This document shows, in pieces, positions 8,779-13,969 of a stretch of DNA of 13,969 nucleotides. Source of the DNA: an uncultured Erysipelotrichaceae bacterium. GTDB lineage: Bacteria > Bacillota_I > Bacilli_A > Erysipelotrichales > Coprobacillaceae. The position numbers and the translations under genes were made by a program. The stretch is taken from assembly GCA_945981915.1 (NCBI GenBank), contig CAMFRJ010000011.1:1-13969 (forward strand), written 5' to 3'. Each line of letters starts with the position of its first letter. Position 1 is the stretch's first letter. The notes under the pieces were generated by a model. The model saw only the letters and a list, made by a program, of their open reading frames with translations. It was not told the DNA's origin and did not search any database.

Positions 8779-8831
8779 AAATACCTCCAATTTCCTATTT
8801 CAAAATCATGTTTGATTTCTTCTTTTTGCAT
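8775..8831 (-). CDS. 18-residue leader peptide, translationally coupled to the hybrid kinase
   Basis: On the minus strand the ribosome site AAAGGAG and five bases precede ATG for MQKEEIKHDFEIGNWRYL, with the stop TGA overlapping the kinase start as ATGA. The kinase's own GGAGGT site lies inside codons 14-16 of this frame, so ribosomes finishing the leader end on the kinase start. A promoter stands directly upstream. No family is recognised. The frame stays open upstream to an ATG at 8900, but that start has no ribosome site and lies upstream of the promoter boxes. It may be a coupling device or a regulatory leader rather than a working peptide. Confidence 0.6.
   Translation of the reverse strand: MQKEEIKHDFEIGNWRYL
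8783..8788 (-). promoter_or_regulatory. Ribosome binding site deciding the kinase start
   Basis: GGAGGT on the minus strand stands four bases before the ATG at 8776-8778. It lies downstream of a possible TTG start at 8790 in the same frame, which makes that longer start improbable. Confidence 0.8.
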
Positions 8832-8847
8832 GTTTTCTCCTTTTTTT

Positions 8848-8876
8848 ATCATAACAATTTTTATTTGGAATAGCAA
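8848..8876 (-). promoter_or_regulatory. Promoter for leader ORF and hybrid kinase
   Basis: On the minus strand, -35 TTGCTA (8871-8876) and -10 TATGAT (8848-8853) have a 17-base spacer. The predicted start of transcription is about 10 bases before the leader ORF start, giving a very short 5' UTR that just includes the ribosome site. It lies just beyond the T-run of the preceding operon's terminator. Confidence 0.65.
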
Positions 8877-8895
8877 TTGACTTCCCGCAAGTTTT

Positions 8896-8952
8896 TTCAT
8901 AAAATAAAAGGTCTAATGAGTGTTGCGACTTCGCCAACAATCATTAGACCTT
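8896..8952 (-). terminator. Intrinsic terminator folded from the 3' end of the ParB-like gene
   Basis: A 12-bp perfect outer stem AAGGTCTAATGA / TCATTAGACCTT (8908-8919 with 8941-8952), a one-base mismatch, then an inner TGTTG/CAACA stem (8921-8925 with 8935-8939) and a small CGA/TCG top. On the minus strand TTTTATTTTAT follows. The whole stem except its last few bases is coding sequence: the gene's last codons and its TAG stop lie in it. Confidence 0.85.
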
Positions 8953-9197
8953 GAACTTCCATCATTATAAATAATAAATGGTACATCTTGTCTTTTTTCA
9001 TATCCTTTTTCATTTTCTAAAAGATCACGAATAATTGATAATCGTTTATGTCCATCAAGACAATAATATTGACCATCTTTGATATTCACTTTAATAGGAA
9101 ATGATAAACCGATTCTTTTGACTGAATCATACATAGATTGACTATATTCTTTATATTCAAAATGAATCTTTCGATAATTGATTCTTCTAATTCTCAT
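8913..9197 (-). CDS. Small ParB/sulfiredoxin-fold domain protein
   Basis: A 94-residue protein that is essentially one ParB N-terminal-like fold: GLSFPIKVNIKDGQYYCLDG followed by HKRL, where DGHKR (48-52) stands in the place of the ParB GERR nucleotide-binding motif. It lacks the helix-turn-helix and dimerisation parts of a true partition ParB, so it is not a chromosome-segregation ParB. Such short proteins are usually annotated only as ParB N-terminal domain proteins. Start ATG 9197 follows AAAGAGGT; the gap to the HAD stop is 9 bases, so it is the last gene of the murE operon. The tail RSNDCWRSRNTH is encoded by the terminator stem. CTP binding or nuclease activity cannot be judged from sequence. 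Confidence 0.75.
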   Translation of the reverse strand: MRIRRINYRKIHFEYKEYSQSMYDSVKRIGLSFPIKVNIKDGQYYCLDGHKRLSIIRDLLENEKGYEKRQDVPFIIYNDGSSRSNDCWRSRNTH

Positions 9198-9206
9198 AAA
9201 ACCTCT

Positions 9207-10004
9207 TTATAAATTTAGTAAATTTTGAAATGCATAAGCAATGCCATCTTCATCAACAGATAAAGTCACCACATCACCATGTTGTTTGACAACTTCACTG
9301 GCATTATCCATCACAACTCCTGTTCCCACAAGTTCCAACATTTCTATATCATTTTCACCATCACCAAAAGCATATGTATCTTCTTTTTTGATACCTAATT
9401 TTTGATAAAGATATTGACAAGCCTGACCTTTCGAAAATCCTGGTGGATGAACATCCATACGAATATGTCCTGTATCATAAGCATTGATAGCCCAATTGTC
9501 AGGCAACATATCTATCGCCTCATGGAGATCTCTTGCGCTATGAAACAAGGCTGTCACAGTGTTGGCTTTCACTGTTTGAAAACGCCAATCATCATTATAA
9601 TCCTCACCAATCTCATCACTACCACGATACAGTCTCAAATGCTTTTTAATAAGATCACCATTTTTATCACTGAAAAATGAATTGTGATGTTCACTCATAA
9701 TATATTGTCCATGACAAGCTTCATAGATACTATTTTGAAGATTTAATTGTTCTACAGTAAAGATATTATCCAGTAGAACCTCATCATGAAAAACGATATA
9801 TCCTCCATCACAACCAATAAAACCATCAAAAGGAATCTCCTTTAATGATTCCGGCATTTCTCCTCTAGCCGAAGCCACAACAATATAATGTCCTTCATTT
9901 TGAAACTTTGACAAAGTTTCAATTGTTTTTTCTGTTGGTTTTAATAGCTGATGGGGAACATTGATCAATGTCCCATCAATATCAAAAAATGCTATTTTCG
10001 TCAT
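9207..10004 (-). CDS. Cof-type HAD-superfamily hydrolase (sugar-phosphate/FMN phosphatase type)
   Basis: Cytosolic Mg2+-dependent phosphatase of the Cof/YidA class, 265 residues as usual. HAD motif I is FFDIDGTLI (nucleophile Asp8, acid/base Asp10), motif II Ser45 in VVASARG, motif III Lys192 in FSKGQA, and motif IV AFGDGENDIEML (Asp215, Asp219). The C2-type cap lies about 80-185. The start overlaps the murE stop by 4 bases (ATGA), a sign of translational coupling. The substrate is not predictable; Cof members act on phosphosugars, pyridoxal phosphate or flavin phosphates. Coupling to murE may point to a housekeeping role in the cell-wall precursor supply, which is inference only. Confidence 0.92.
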   Translation of the reverse strand: MTKIAFFDIDGTLINVPHQLLKPTEKTIETLSKFQNEGHYIVVASARGEMPESLKEIPFDGFIGCDGGYIVFHDEVLLDNIFTVEQLNLQNSIYEACHGQYIMSEHHNSFFSDKNGDLIKKHLRLYRGSDEIGEDYNDDWRFQTVKANTVTALFHSARDLHEAIDMLPDNWAINAYDTGHIRMDVHPPGFSKGQACQYLYQKLGIKKEDTYAFGDGENDIEMLELVGTGVVMDNASEVVKQHGDVVTLSVDEDGIAYAFQNLLNL

Positions 10005-11374
10005 ATTTTATGCTCCATCATATATTTTTCTACTTCTTCTTGATCAGAGAAATGTATTTTTTGAGTTCCTAAAATCTGATAATCTTCATGGCCTTTTCCT
10101 AAAATCATCAAAATATCATTATTTTTAAGTTGACTCATACCATAGGCAATAGCTTCTTTTCGATCAGGGATGACAACATTATTGTCACGATCAATACCAG
10201 TTAAGATATCATCGATAATGGCTTGTGGATCTTCTGTTCGTGGATTGTCATTGGTGATGATGACCAAATCACTTTTTTGACAAGCTATACGTCCCATAAT
10301 TGGACGTTTAGAGGCATCTCGATCACCACCACAACCAACAATCGTGATGATCTTCCCTTTTTTAAACTCTAAAGCACTATTTAAAACATTATCTACAGCA
10401 TCTGGTGTATGGGCATAGTCTACAAAGATACCATTGCTGCCATAAACAATTAACTCCATTCTGCCTTTAGGTGCTGTTAAACGATCATTTAATGATAAAA
10501 TCTGTTCAATAGAATATCCTAAATGGTGGATCAACAATAAAACTGTTAAATAATTATAAACATTATATCGTCCTACCATCTGAATATGTGTGTGATATTG
10601 TTTTTCTTTATACGAAAATGCAAATGATGTTCCTAAATGAGAAAACTCAATATCACTGACAACCAAATCTCCTTTTTTATCAGAAATAGTGATATTATGA
10701 TTATCTTCTAAACAAAAATAATCTCCATGAGGATCATCACCATTTATAACAGCTATTTTGTGACGTCTTGTCTTTTTAAATAATAGCTGTTTAGCAGCTG
10801 CATAATTTTCTAAAGTTTTATGATAATCCAAATGATCTTGTGTTAAATTAGTAAATGCAACTTCATCAAATTCTAATCCATGAATACGATCCTTAGCTAG
10901 AGCATGAGAAGATACTTCCATCACTAATGTCTGACAGCCTGCTTCTTTTGCCTTTAAAAAATAATCATAAAGAATATCAACATCAGGAGTGGTATTAACC
11001 ATTGGTAAATACTTCCCACAATAATAAAAACCAATTGTCCCCATATAAGCACATGGATGTCCTAGTAGTGTTAAAGCCTGATAAATCATATAGCCAATTG
11101 TTGTTTTTCCATTTGTACCAGTAACACCAATTAAGGTCATATCTTGGAAAACCGGATAATAATTTTGATAAAGATAATCTTTTAAATACTGTCTTGTATC
11201 TTGAACAATTTCAGTTTCTACTTCATATTGTCCTTCTTCTGCTATAATTTTTGTTGCTCCATTGGCAATCGCCATAGGTATATAATCATGACCATCACGA
11301 TTCACATTTCTAATCGCAATAAATGTATCTCCTGGTTTCACTTTTCTTGAATCTGTTTTTAAATCTATTTCCAT
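10001..11374 (-). CDS. murE: UDP-MurNAc-L-Ala-D-Glu ligase for the third residue (MurE; meso-DAP type by motif)
   Basis: Adds the third amino acid to UDP-MurNAc-dipeptide with ATP in cytosolic peptidoglycan precursor synthesis. ATP loop GVTGTNGKTT (GTNGKT at 86-91), NTTPD at 127-131, EVSSHAL, TNLTQDHLDYH, an AAAK segment with Lys195 where Mur ligases carry their carbamylated lysine, YNVYN, FVDYAHTPDA, GCGGDRDASKRP, and C-terminal GKGHE. The specificity motif reads DNPR (376-379) followed by TEDP, typical of meso-diaminopimelate enzymes; lysine-adding MurE has DNPA. At 457 residues it is shorter than the usual about 490: domain 1 begins almost directly at TDSRKVKPGD, without the first strand/helix unit. 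The start is fixed by the stop of the preceding gene 2 bases upstream and by AGAAGGA. Confidence 0.95.
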   Translation of the reverse strand: MEIDLKTDSRKVKPGDTFIAIRNVNRDGHDYIPMAIANGATKIIAEEGQYEVETEIVQDTRQYLKDYLYQNYYPVFQDMTLIGVTGTNGKTTIGYMIYQALTLLGHPCAYMGTIGFYYCGKYLPMVNTTPDVDILYDYFLKAKEAGCQTLVMEVSSHALAKDRIHGLEFDEVAFTNLTQDHLDYHKTLENYAAAKQLLFKKTRRHKIAVINGDDPHGDYFCLEDNHNITISDKKGDLVVSDIEFSHLGTSFAFSYKEKQYHTHIQMVGRYNVYNYLTVLLLIHHLGYSIEQILSLNDRLTAPKGRMELIVYGSNGIFVDYAHTPDAVDNVLNSALEFKKGKIITIVGCGGDRDASKRPIMGRIACQKSDLVIITNDNPRTEDPQAIIDDILTGIDRDNNVVIPDRKEAIAYGMSQLKNNDILMILGKGHEDYQILGTQKIHFSDQEEVEKYMMEHKI

Positions 11375-11376
11375 AT

Positions 11377-12246
11377 TTATCCTTCTTTCTTATAGACAAG
11401 CTTTAAAGCATTGTGTAAACATTTTAAATGATAGACTCCGGGATCATATATTTCTCCATCAATATTGACATACTGTGAGGATTGAACCGTCACATCTGTT
11501 TTTTGAAAATGTCGATATTTTTTTGTTTGATCCAAAGTATTTGTGAGCAATGATTTGAGATAATGCGGTAATTCTTTTTTGTTGATATCACCGATGACAT
11601 TAATGTCTATCAAACCATTGTCTATTTTTGATTGATAGCCAGCTAAATAACCGCCACCATAATAACAACCATTACAAAACGTACAGATGACAACATCACC
11701 ATTATAGAGTAAATCATCATCAAAAATAGTCGTTGTATAAAATTTTAGATGAAATAATTTATGAAAGATAGTATAGCCATAATGTAATGGCCTTGGTACA
11801 AAACTTATTTTTCTTTGACTATTGACTATGTTACCTACATCGGCATCTAAGCCACAACACATGACATTAATACAATAGAGATCATCTTGACATTGTAGAA
11901 TATCAATGGGATGGCTTTTTAATTTTAATGATTCTTTTAAAATATGTATTGGATTGAAATCATCATATAGCGTTCTAGCAAAATCATTTCCTGTTCCTTG
12001 CGGAATGACAACCAATTCATTTTGACTTCCCATCATTCCATTTGCAATTTTATGAACAAAACCATCACCACCTACTGCATACAAACGACAGATCTCCTGG
12101 CTTTGGTTATATTCTTTGGCAATCAAACGAGCATCGTCAATATCTTTGGTATAACGAAATTGATAATATCTTCCACTCATTAATGAAATAATTTGTTGAA
12201 TAAGTGTCCGATTGGTATCTGATTTTAAAATAAAAATATGTTTCAT
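11377..12246 (-). CDS. Diacylglycerol kinase-like lipid kinase (DgkB/YegS family)
   Basis: Predicted to phosphorylate diacylglycerol or a related lipid at the membrane face, returning it to phospholipid synthesis. The 289 residues fit the family. Seen: AVGGDGFVHKIANG at 57-70, PQGTGNDFAR at 82-91 (nucleotide-binding loop), GLDADVG, a GGGY turn near 197-200, DNGLIDINVI near 209, and NIDGE at 261-265 with the catalytic-type DGE. The classical GGDGT is GGDGF here, a change at a normally small polar residue close to the nucleotide. No membrane helix is seen. First gene of the operon: AGGAG precedes ATG 12246, and murE starts 2 bases after its stop. It could act on another lipid (sphingosine or undecaprenol-like), which the sequence cannot decide. 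Confidence 0.88.
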   Translation of the reverse strand: MKHIFILKSDTNRTLIQQIISLMSGRYYQFRYTKDIDDARLIAKEYNQSQEICRLYAVGGDGFVHKIANGMMGSQNELVVIPQGTGNDFARTLYDDFNPIHILKESLKLKSHPIDILQCQDDLYCINVMCCGLDADVGNIVNSQRKISFVPRPLHYGYTIFHKLFHLKFYTTTIFDDDLLYNGDVVICTFCNGCYYGGGYLAGYQSKIDNGLIDINVIGDINKKELPHYLKSLLTNTLDQTKKYRHFQKTDVTVQSSQYVNIDGEIYDPGVYHLKCLHNALKLVYKKEG

Positions 12247-12265
12247 ATAGCTATCTCCTATTTCA

Positions 12266-12271
12266 ATTATA
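12266..12271 (-). promoter_or_regulatory. Possible -10 box of the lipid kinase-murE operon
   Basis: A perfect TATAAT on the minus strand, 19 bases before the first gene's ATG. No good -35 hexamer is found 16-18 bases upstream (TAGGAT or similar stands there), so the assignment rests on the -10 and on position. It implies a short 5' UTR of about 12 bases that includes the AGGAG site. Confidence 0.35.
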
Positions 12272-12364
12272 CAACATTTTTTTCGACAATCCTATATCAC
12301 AAATAAACAACTTACTCATATGTTAAAAGTCTATGAAGTTTTTAAAAAAATGTATCTTTTTTTT

Positions 12365-12381
12365 TATAATTAATTTATAAT
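12365..12381 (+). promoter_or_regulatory. Possible mgtE promoter -10 boxes
   Basis: Two TATAAT boxes (12365-12370 and 12376-12381) follow a T-run on the plus strand. The -35 candidates (TTAAAA near 12342 for the first) are weak. Either would give a transcript beginning about 25-45 bases before the leader ORF. The 12247-12417 gap otherwise holds nothing recognisable: no M-box motif and no hairpin with T-run. Confidence 0.35.
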
Positions 12382-12417
12382 TGATTTGGAAATTTTGTTT
12401 GGAAAGGATGTGATTGT

Positions 12418-12513
12418 ATGCTTTATAAAGATAATGATGTTCCTGAGCCGTCCTTAAAAAATACAATTACGTCTGGGAGGAACAAAATATGGAAGAAAAA
12501 ATTGAATATTTAG
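12418..12513 (+). CDS. 31-residue leader peptide upstream of mgtE
   Basis: ATG 12418 follows AAGGATGTGAT (12404-12414), which matches the ideal AAGGAGGTGAT at 10 of 11 bases, with good spacing. The peptide begins MLYKDNDVPEPSLKN, is neutral and polar in the middle, and ends with a basic stretch around WKKKL. The frame overlaps the start of mgtE by 25 bases in another frame, so translation of the two is physically linked. The acidic/proline run DNDVPEP near the N-terminus recalls enterobacterial MgtL leaders (Salmonella MgtL begins MDPEPTP), in which such runs destabilise ribosomes at low Mg2+. The family is unknown; that it is translated is inferred from the ribosome site, and its regulatory role from position and composition. 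Confidence 0.55.
   Translation: MLYKDNDVPEPSLKNTITSGRNKIWKKKLNI
12438..12484 (+). promoter_or_regulatory. Stem able to sequester the mgtE ribosome binding site
   Basis: TGTTCCT (12438-12444, inside leader codons 7-9) is perfectly complementary to AGGAACA (12478-12484), which takes in the end of the mgtE ribosome site GGGAGG (12475-12480, eight bases before ATG 12489). A ribosome on leader codons 5-11 would cover the upstream strand and free the mgtE site. The stem is only 7 bp with a 33-base loop, so it would be marginal without further pairing. Confidence 0.4.
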
Positions 12514-13847
12514 AAAAAACTATCAAAGATCTTATTATCAATAAAAAATATCACGATTTAAGAAAACTTTTAGATGAAGAAAATGAAGCTGACCTAGCTG
12601 AAGTATTTGAAACAATTGAAAATGAAGAAAATATGGTCTTATTATTTCGATTGTTACCAAAAGATAAGGCAGCTGAAGTTTTTGCTTATTTGCCAATTGA
12701 AACACAGCATATTATCATTAAATTATTAACAAATGCTGAAGTTGGACAAATTATTAGAGATTTGAATTCAGATGACGCTGTAGATATGTTGGAAGAAATG
12801 CCTGCTAATGTTGTAAAAAAAATATTGGCATTAGCAGACCCACAAACAAGACGAGATATTAATTCATTATTGCAATATCCTGAAGATTCTGCTGGTAGTA
12901 TCATGACTGTTGAATTTGTCGATTTGCGCTCATTTATGAGCGTTAATGACGCTATTGACAGAATCAGAAAAACAGGAACTGATAGTGAAACAATTAACTA
13001 TTGTTATGTCACTGATGCACAAAAACATCTTTTAGGTGTTGTTTCCTTAAGAGAAATTATTTTAGCAAAACCTCATGAAAAAATTGAAGATCTCATGGAT
13101 GAAAATATCATTACTGTAACAACCTTGCAAGACCAAGAAGAAGTTGCAAAACTATTCAAGAAATATGACTTTGCAGCAATGCCTGTTGTTGATCAGGAAG
13201 AAAGATTGGTTGGTATTATTACTGTCGATGATGTTATGGATATCTTAGAAGAAGAAGTTACTGAAGATATCGAAAAAATGGCTGCCATTACACCAAATGA
13301 TCAGCCATATATGAAAACAAGTGTTTTTGAAACTTATAAAAAACGTATTCCTTGGTTATTATTATTAATGATCTCTGCTTCCATTACTGGAAAGATCATC
13401 CAAGGATTTGAAGAAGCCTTAGCATCATGTGTGATTCTAACTGCTTTTATTCCTATGTTGATGGATACCGGTGGTAACTGTGGTTCACAAGCATCAGTTT
13501 CTGTTATTCGTGCTTTATCACTTGATGAAATCGAATTCCATGATTTACCTATTGTCATTTGGCGAGAAATAAGAGTCTCTGTTCTTGTTGGATTGACACT
13601 TGCAGTTGCTAATTTCTTTAAAATTTTATTAATTGATCAAACATCAATGTTAGTTGCCTTTGTTGTTTGTTTTACTTTATTTTTAACAGTTGTTGTTGCA
13701 AAATTTGTAGGTTGTACTTTACCGGTGCTTGCTTCAAAACTTGGCTTTGATCCTGCTGTTATGGCCAGTCCATTTATTACAACAATCGTCGATGCATTAT
13801 CATTATTGGTTTTCTTCAATATCGCAACAATGTTTTTAGGCATTTAA
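12489..13847 (+). CDS. mgtE: MgtE-type magnesium channel/transporter
   Basis: Dimeric Mg2+ channel of the inner membrane; its cytosolic part closes the pore when cell Mg2+ is high. The 452 residues match the family. MgtE N-domain helices about 20-135 (LLPKDKAAEVFAYLP, DLNSDDAVDMLEEMP), the linking YPEDSAGSIMT, paired CBS domains about 138-257 (GVVSLREI; AAMPVVDQEERLVGIITVDD), plug helix about 258-282, then a transmembrane domain 287-452 with five expected helices. The signature PMLMDTGGNCGSQ lies at 322-334, and Asp435 in TTIVDALSLL is in the place of the pore aspartate. Start ATG 12489 follows GGGAGG. The leader ORF overlaps its start, and a terminator overlaps its stop. The gene is divergent from the lipid kinase-murE operon. 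Confidence 0.96.
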   Translation: MEEKIEYLEKTIKDLIINKKYHDLRKLLDEENEADLAEVFETIENEENMVLLFRLLPKDKAAEVFAYLPIETQHIIIKLLTNAEVGQIIRDLNSDDAVDMLEEMPANVVKKILALADPQTRRDINSLLQYPEDSAGSIMTVEFVDLRSFMSVNDAIDRIRKTGTDSETINYCYVTDAQKHLLGVVSLREIILAKPHEKIEDLMDENIITVTTLQDQEEVAKLFKKYDFAAMPVVDQEERLVGIITVDDVMDILEEEVTEDIEKMAAITPNDQPYMKTSVFETYKKRIPWLLLLMISASITGKIIQGFEEALASCVILTAFIPMLMDTGGNCGSQASVSVIRALSLDEIEFHDLPIVIWREIRVSVLVGLTLAVANFFKILLIDQTSMLVAFVVCFTLFLTVVVAKFVGCTLPVLASKLGFDPAVMASPFITTIVDALSLLVFFNIATMFLGI

Positions 13848-13863
13848 TGAAATGCCTTTTTTT
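13839..13863 (+). terminator. Intrinsic terminator of mgtE, containing its stop codon
   Basis: GGCATTT / AAATGCC stem (13839-13845 with 13850-13856) around AATG, followed by seven T. The 5' arm includes the last two codons (Gly-Ile) and the first base of the TAA stop, so the gene has essentially no 3' UTR. Confidence 0.88.
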
Positions 13864-13893
13864 ATTTTCAACAAAACACATCATATTATTTTT

Positions 13894-13942
13894 TTCTTAA
13901 ATATTTTAAGAAGGCTTGACATTTACGATATTACAATAAATC
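13894..13942 (+). promoter_or_regulatory. Possible promoter with adjoining inverted repeat, reading out of the window
   Basis: TTCTTAAA / TTTAAGAA (13894-13901 with 13905-13912) is a perfect 8-bp inverted repeat with a TAT centre. It ends three bases before a perfect -35 TTGACA (13916-13921). The -10 is unclear: TAAATC at a 15-base spacing is the nearest candidate. No gene start is visible in the remaining bases. The repeat could be an operator or an AT-rich hairpin. Confidence 0.35.
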
Positions 13943-13969
13943 TCTTCAAAATTATGAAAACACTAAGAA

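Noticed and set aside
8776..8790. Longer hybrid kinase beginning at TTG 8790
   Set aside because: The strong GGAGGT site lies between this codon and the ATG at 8778, so the ATG is the better start.
8775..8900. 41-codon version of the kinase leader starting at ATG 8900
   Set aside because: No ribosome site, and the start lies upstream of the promoter boxes in the terminator tail region; the inner ATG at 8831 has AAAGGAG.
12247..12417. M-box Mg2+ riboswitch before mgtE
   Set aside because: The gap is AT-rich, has no recognisable M-box motifs or terminator, and the likely transcription start leaves too little room for the roughly 160-base aptamer.
1..13969. Mobile element, defence or CRISPR content
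   Set aside because: No transposase, integrase, repeat array or toxin/antitoxin-like gene found; gene content and base composition look uniform and chromosomal.

Overview
The window is AT-rich, densely coded DNA from a low-GC Gram-positive bacterium. The Gram-positive signs are a Bacillus-type MurE, a DgkB/YegS-type lipid kinase, AGGAGG-like ribosome sites and short intrinsic terminators. An intestinal Erysipelotrichia/Coprobacillus-like lineage is my guess from gene style only; no marker gene proves it. I see no rRNA, tRNA, CRISPR, insertion sequence or phage gene, so this looks like ordinary chromosome. Its main interest lies in the RNA leaders.

Layout, left to right. (1) Positions 1-1754, minus: the N-terminal two thirds of a P2-type cation ATPase, running off the left edge. 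Its 5' leader (about 1772-1895) folds like a yybP-ykoY Mn2+ riboswitch, with a terminator competing for aptamer helix P1 and a good promoter behind it. (2) 1967-4420, minus: a soluble PAS-GGDEF diguanylate cyclase and, upstream of it, a PepD-type M20 dipeptidase. (3) 4510-8778, minus: a very large hybrid histidine kinase without membrane segments (GAF-like domain, about five tandem PAS-like modules, HisKA, HATPase, two receiver domains). It is closed by a hairpin terminator and preceded by an 18-codon leader ORF whose stop overlaps its start. (4) 8908-12246, minus: a tight operon of diacylglycerol-kinase-like protein, MurE, Cof-type HAD phosphatase and a small ParB-like protein. The operon terminator is folded from the last codons of the ParB-like gene. 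(5) 12418-13863, plus: mgtE (Mg2+ channel/transporter), preceded by a 31-codon leader ORF and ended by a terminator that contains its stop codon. The right end holds only a possible promoter with an inverted repeat.

Working together: two ion-transport genes sit at the two ends, each with its own leader. The ATPase has what looks like a Mn2+ ON-switch. mgtE has no visible M-box; instead it has a leader peptide with an acidic/proline stretch (DNDVPEP), reminiscent of the MgtL peptides of enterobacteria, and an RNA stem that can cover the mgtE ribosome site. This second arrangement is the best candidate in the window for something undescribed. The central block joins a phosphorelay sensor and a c-di-GMP enzyme that may or may not be linked functionally. 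The murE operon joins peptidoglycan precursor synthesis with lipid phosphorylation.
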